From: Caulobacteraceae bacterium
GTDB taxonomy: Bacteria > Pseudomonadota > Alphaproteobacteria > Caulobacterales > Aquidulcibacteraceae
Length of the DNA stretch: 9,068 nucleotides
Assembly (NCBI GenBank): GCA_016703335.1
Contig: JADJCG010000030.1
Coordinates: 1 to 9,068 of the forward strand
Reading direction: 5' to 3'
Shown: positions 6,848 to 9,068 of the stretch, piece by piece
Layout of the letters: each line of letters opens with the position of its first letter
How positions within the stretch are numbered: position 1 is the first letter of the stretch
Notes under the pieces: model-generated
The model's input: only the letters and a program-made list of their open reading frames with translations
What the model was told of the DNA's origin: nothing
Database searches by the model: none
Position numbers and translations under genes: made by a program

Positions 6848-6861
6848 CGCGCGGCCTGCTA
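6848..6861. repeat. repeat R2, copy upstream of the AraC gene
   Basis: CGCGCGGCCTGCTA is identical to 4896-4909. It lies in the 78-bp gap between the second methyltransferase stop and the AraC start, about 30 bp before the ATG. Confidence 0.4.
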
Positions 6862-6895
6862 CCATTATCTGAAGGCGCCGCCAAGTGAAGAACGA

Positions 6896-7567
6896 CTATC
6901 GCGCGCGCCAGACCGAGATCGCGCCTGTGGCGGTAGGCACGTTGGCGACCTCGTCAATATCCATAAACCCCGCCTCGGACATTAAGGCCGGCAAGACGCC
7001 CTCGGCGTTCGGCTGGGTATCCTCTACGCCGTCCAGCGCCTGCACAGTCACCCTGAACATCATCCGCATGAACCCGTTCGACTGCAGTCCATAGTCCGCG
7101 ATGCATAATCGCCCACCGGGCCGGAGCGCCTCGCGCATGTGCCGCAGCATGCGCCGCTTAGTCTCAAGCGGCGTTTGGTGCAGCACCAGCGAACTTGCCA
7201 CCACGTCGAAGGGCGCGTGCGCCGAAACAAACGCCTCGTCCAGAAACCCTTGCTCGAAGGTAATATGCGCCCCTGCGCGCCGCTTCGCGCGTGCGAGCAC
7301 ATCCGGATCGGGATCGAGCCCGACAAGCGCGGCGCTGGGCGTTCTCCCCGCCAGAGCCCAAAGAAGCGAACCCGTCCCACAACCCACATCGAGTAGCCGC
7401 TCGTCGGACTTCAACGCGATTGCTTCAATCATGCGACCGCGCCAGACGCTCTCACGCGTCGCTAGCGCGATGGCGGCATCGTAGAACGGCGTAAGCGCTT
7501 TATGGCCCAATGCTGGCGTGTGGGGCTTCTCTGCAGGGCCCGCCCCCAATGCATTCGGCGTGCTCAT
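6896..7567 (-). CDS. class I SAM-dependent methyltransferase in the copper cluster, intact
   Basis: An intact 223-residue methyltransferase. LTPFYDAAIALATRE (residues 25-39) is the usual lead-in helix, motif I is LLDVGCGTGSLL (58-69), Asp85 closes strand 2 (GLDPDP), FDVVASSLVLHQTP (120-133) is motif IV, and LRPGGRLCIADYG (148-160) is the strand 5 loop. The C-terminal helices include MRMMFRVTVQALDG. There are no membrane segments. ATG 7567 overlaps the stop of the copper ATPase as ATGA, so the two are almost certainly translated in a coupled way. It differs clearly from the methyltransferase at 2445-3254. The substrate is unknown; the tight link to a copper exporter suggests a role in metal stress, which is inference. 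Confidence 0.88.
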   Translation of the reverse strand: MSTPNALGAGPAEKPHTPALGHKALTPFYDAAIALATRESVWRGRMIEAIALKSDERLLDVGCGTGSLLWALAGRTPSAALVGLDPDPDVLARAKRRAGAHITFEQGFLDEAFVSAHAPFDVVASSLVLHQTPLETKRRMLRHMREALRPGGRLCIADYGLQSNGFMRMMFRVTVQALDGVEDTQPNAEGVLPALMSEAGFMDIDEVANVPTATGAISVWRAR

Positions 7568-9068
7568 ATCTTCACCGCGCCGAGCCGCAGTGAGTTGCCA
7601 ATCACCGAAACTGACGACAGCGCCATCGCTGCCGCCGCGATCATCGGCGATAGTAGATCGCCGGTGAGCGGATAGAGCACGCCCGCGGCGATCGGAATGC
7701 CAGCGACGTTGTAAGCGAAGGCGAAGAACAGGTTCTGGCGGATATTGTTCATCGTCGCCTTGGAAATCGCGCGCGCCCGCACAATACCGCCGAGATCGCC
7801 CTTCAGGAGCGTGACGCCCGCACTTTCCATCGCCACATCCGTGCCGGTGCCCATCGCGATACCGACATCGGCCGCCGCCAGCGCAGGCGCGTCATTGACG
7901 CCGTCGCCCGCCATGGCGACGACGCGGCCCTGCGCTTTCAGCTTTTGGCCACGATCTGGGACTTGTCCTGCGGCAGCACTTCGGCCTCGACCTCATCGAG
8001 CCCGAGCTTGCGCGCTACAGCTTCCGCCGTGGTGCGATTATCGCCCGTCAGCATGACGGGCCTCACGCCCTCTGCGCGCAGAGCCGCAAGCGCGGCCGGC
8101 GTGCTGGCCTTGACCGGGTCCGCAATCGCAAAAACGCCGCGCACGACGCCGTCCACCGCGACATAGATCGCAGTGGCGCCATCGGATCGCATCGTCTCGG
8201 CCGCACTGTGGAGCGGCGTCGCATCAATGCTCAGTTCCGAAAGATAGCGTTCCGCGCCGAGGACCAGGCGCTTGCTTTCAACGACGCCGATAACGCCTTT
8301 GCCGGTGGGTGACTCGAATTCACTCGGTTCAACCAGCGCCACACTTCTATCCTTTGCCGCCGCGACGATGGCCAAAGCCAACGGATGCTCGCTACGGTTT
8401 TCGAGGCTCGCTGCGAGGCGCAGCAATTCTGGTTCTTCCATGCCGTTGGTCTGGATGGCGACCACAGCGGGCTTGCCCTCTGTCAGCGTGCCTCTCTTGT
8501 CGAGCACAAGCGTATCGACCTTCTCGAAATGCTCCAGCGCTTCGGCGCTCTTGATCAGCACGCCCGCGCGCGCGCGCCGCCGCGCCCGACACCGGCCATG
8601 ATTGACATCGGCGTCGCAAGCCCCAGCGCGCACGGACAGGCGATGATGAGGACCGACACGGCGGCGATCAGCCCATAGGCGAGACGCGGTTCAGGGCCGA
8701 CCAACGCCCAGCCGATAAAGGCAAGGATGGCGATCCCGATCACGGCCGGCACAAACCAACCGGACACAGCGTCGGCCATGCGCTGGATCGGCGCCCGCGA
8801 GCGCTGCGCGTCGGCGACCATCTGCACAATCTGCGACAGCATCGTGTCGCGTCCGACGCTGCGCTTCGATGACCAGCGCGCCGGTCTGGTTGAGCGTGCC
8901 GCCAATCACCTTCTCGCCTACACCGCGCGTCACCGGCATGGGACTCTCCCGTGACCATCGATCCATCGAGCGTGGAGCGTCCATCCCAGCACGACGCCAT
9001 CCACCGGCGTTTTCTCACCAGGCCGCACGCGCAGACGGTCGCCCACCTGAATGGCGTCGAGAGAAACT
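7564..9068 (-). CDS. copA: Cu(I)-type P1B-ATPase (CopA-like), 5'-truncated and frameshifted
   Basis: This is the C-terminal two thirds of a heavy-metal exporting P-type ATPase of the inner membrane; its metal-binding domains and first helices lie outside the window. Read in order: VRPGEKTPVDGVV and MVTGES (actuator domain), the membrane motif CPCALGLATP that carries the Cu(I) ligands, the phosphorylation motif VLDKRGTLTEG (Asp codon 8501-8499), SEHPLALAI, MLTGDNRTTAEAVA, AGDGVNDAPAL, and the last helices with AYN and MALSSVSVIGNSLRL, typical of Cu(I) pumps. The frame must change near 8967, 8942, 8870, 8565-8580 (an alternating CG run) and 7936 (AAAA). The Thr of DKTGT is Arg here (AGA at 8495-8493), which would impair or abolish catalysis if real. 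The 3' end overlaps the methyltransferase by ATGA. Confidence 0.85.

Noticed and set aside
7101..7484. Plus-strand open frame of 127 codons
   Set aside because: It is the antisense shadow of the intact methyltransferase at 6896-7567; Ser/Arg-rich and without domains.
8565..8577. Alternating CG run as a Z-DNA or repeat element
   Set aside because: It is short, lies inside the copper ATPase coding region and coincides with a frame break, so a sequencing or slippage error is the simpler explanation.

Overview
The window is GC-rich (about 60% G+C by eye), with dense gene packing, short intergenic gaps and strongly G/C-ending codons. Together with the protein styles (ArsR-rhodanese fusion, GC-rich CopA, DUF3703) this suggests an alphaproteobacterium, but nothing here fixes the genus. 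No rRNA, tRNA, CRISPR array or transposase gene was seen. The content is accessory, stress- and detoxification-type DNA.

Layout. (1) At 1-240 is the 3' end of a plus-strand methyltransferase. (2) At 381-3254, on the minus strand, lies a three-gene unit read in the order class I SAM methyltransferase (3254-2445), MBL-fold metallo-hydrolase resembling persulfide dioxygenases (2429-1689), and MFS transporter (1683-381). It is divergent from a plus-strand ArsR-rhodanese fusion regulator (3325-3990). The 70-bp divergent gap holds a 6-4-6 inverted repeat just downstream of a minus-strand -10-like box. The simplest reading is a self-contained module in which the rhodanese-bearing repressor controls the three-gene operon, with reactive sulfur (sulfane sulfur/persulfide) or a thiol-reactive metalloid as the likely signal. 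That function is inferred. (3) From 9068 down to 4036 there is a minus-strand heavy-metal cluster: a Cu(I)-type P1B ATPase truncated by the window edge, a second class I methyltransferase overlapping it by ATGA, an AraC-type regulator, a small metallothionein-like Cys-rich protein, a secreted-looking alpha/beta hydrolase, a small multi-pass membrane protein and a DUF3703 protein. It converges on the ArsR-rhodanese gene.

The sequence carries a heavy load of single-base indels. The MFS gene and the copper ATPase each need about five frame changes to read through. The hydrolase, AraC gene, DUF3703 gene, membrane-protein gene and left-edge methyltransferase need one or two each. The MBL, both complete methyltransferases and the ArsR-rhodanese gene are intact. 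Conserved motifs survive on both sides of nearly every break, so uncorrected sequencing or assembly indels are at least as likely as true gene decay. Every frameshift here should be treated as provisional.

Points most worth a second look are the ArsR-rhodanese/methyltransferase/MBL/MFS module, the eukaryote-style CxC metallothionein-like protein in a copper operon, a split repeat whose two halves flank the AraC gene and sit fused 1.1 kb away, a perfect 13-bp hairpin, and an Arg in place of the conserved Thr next to the phosphorylated Asp of the copper ATPase.
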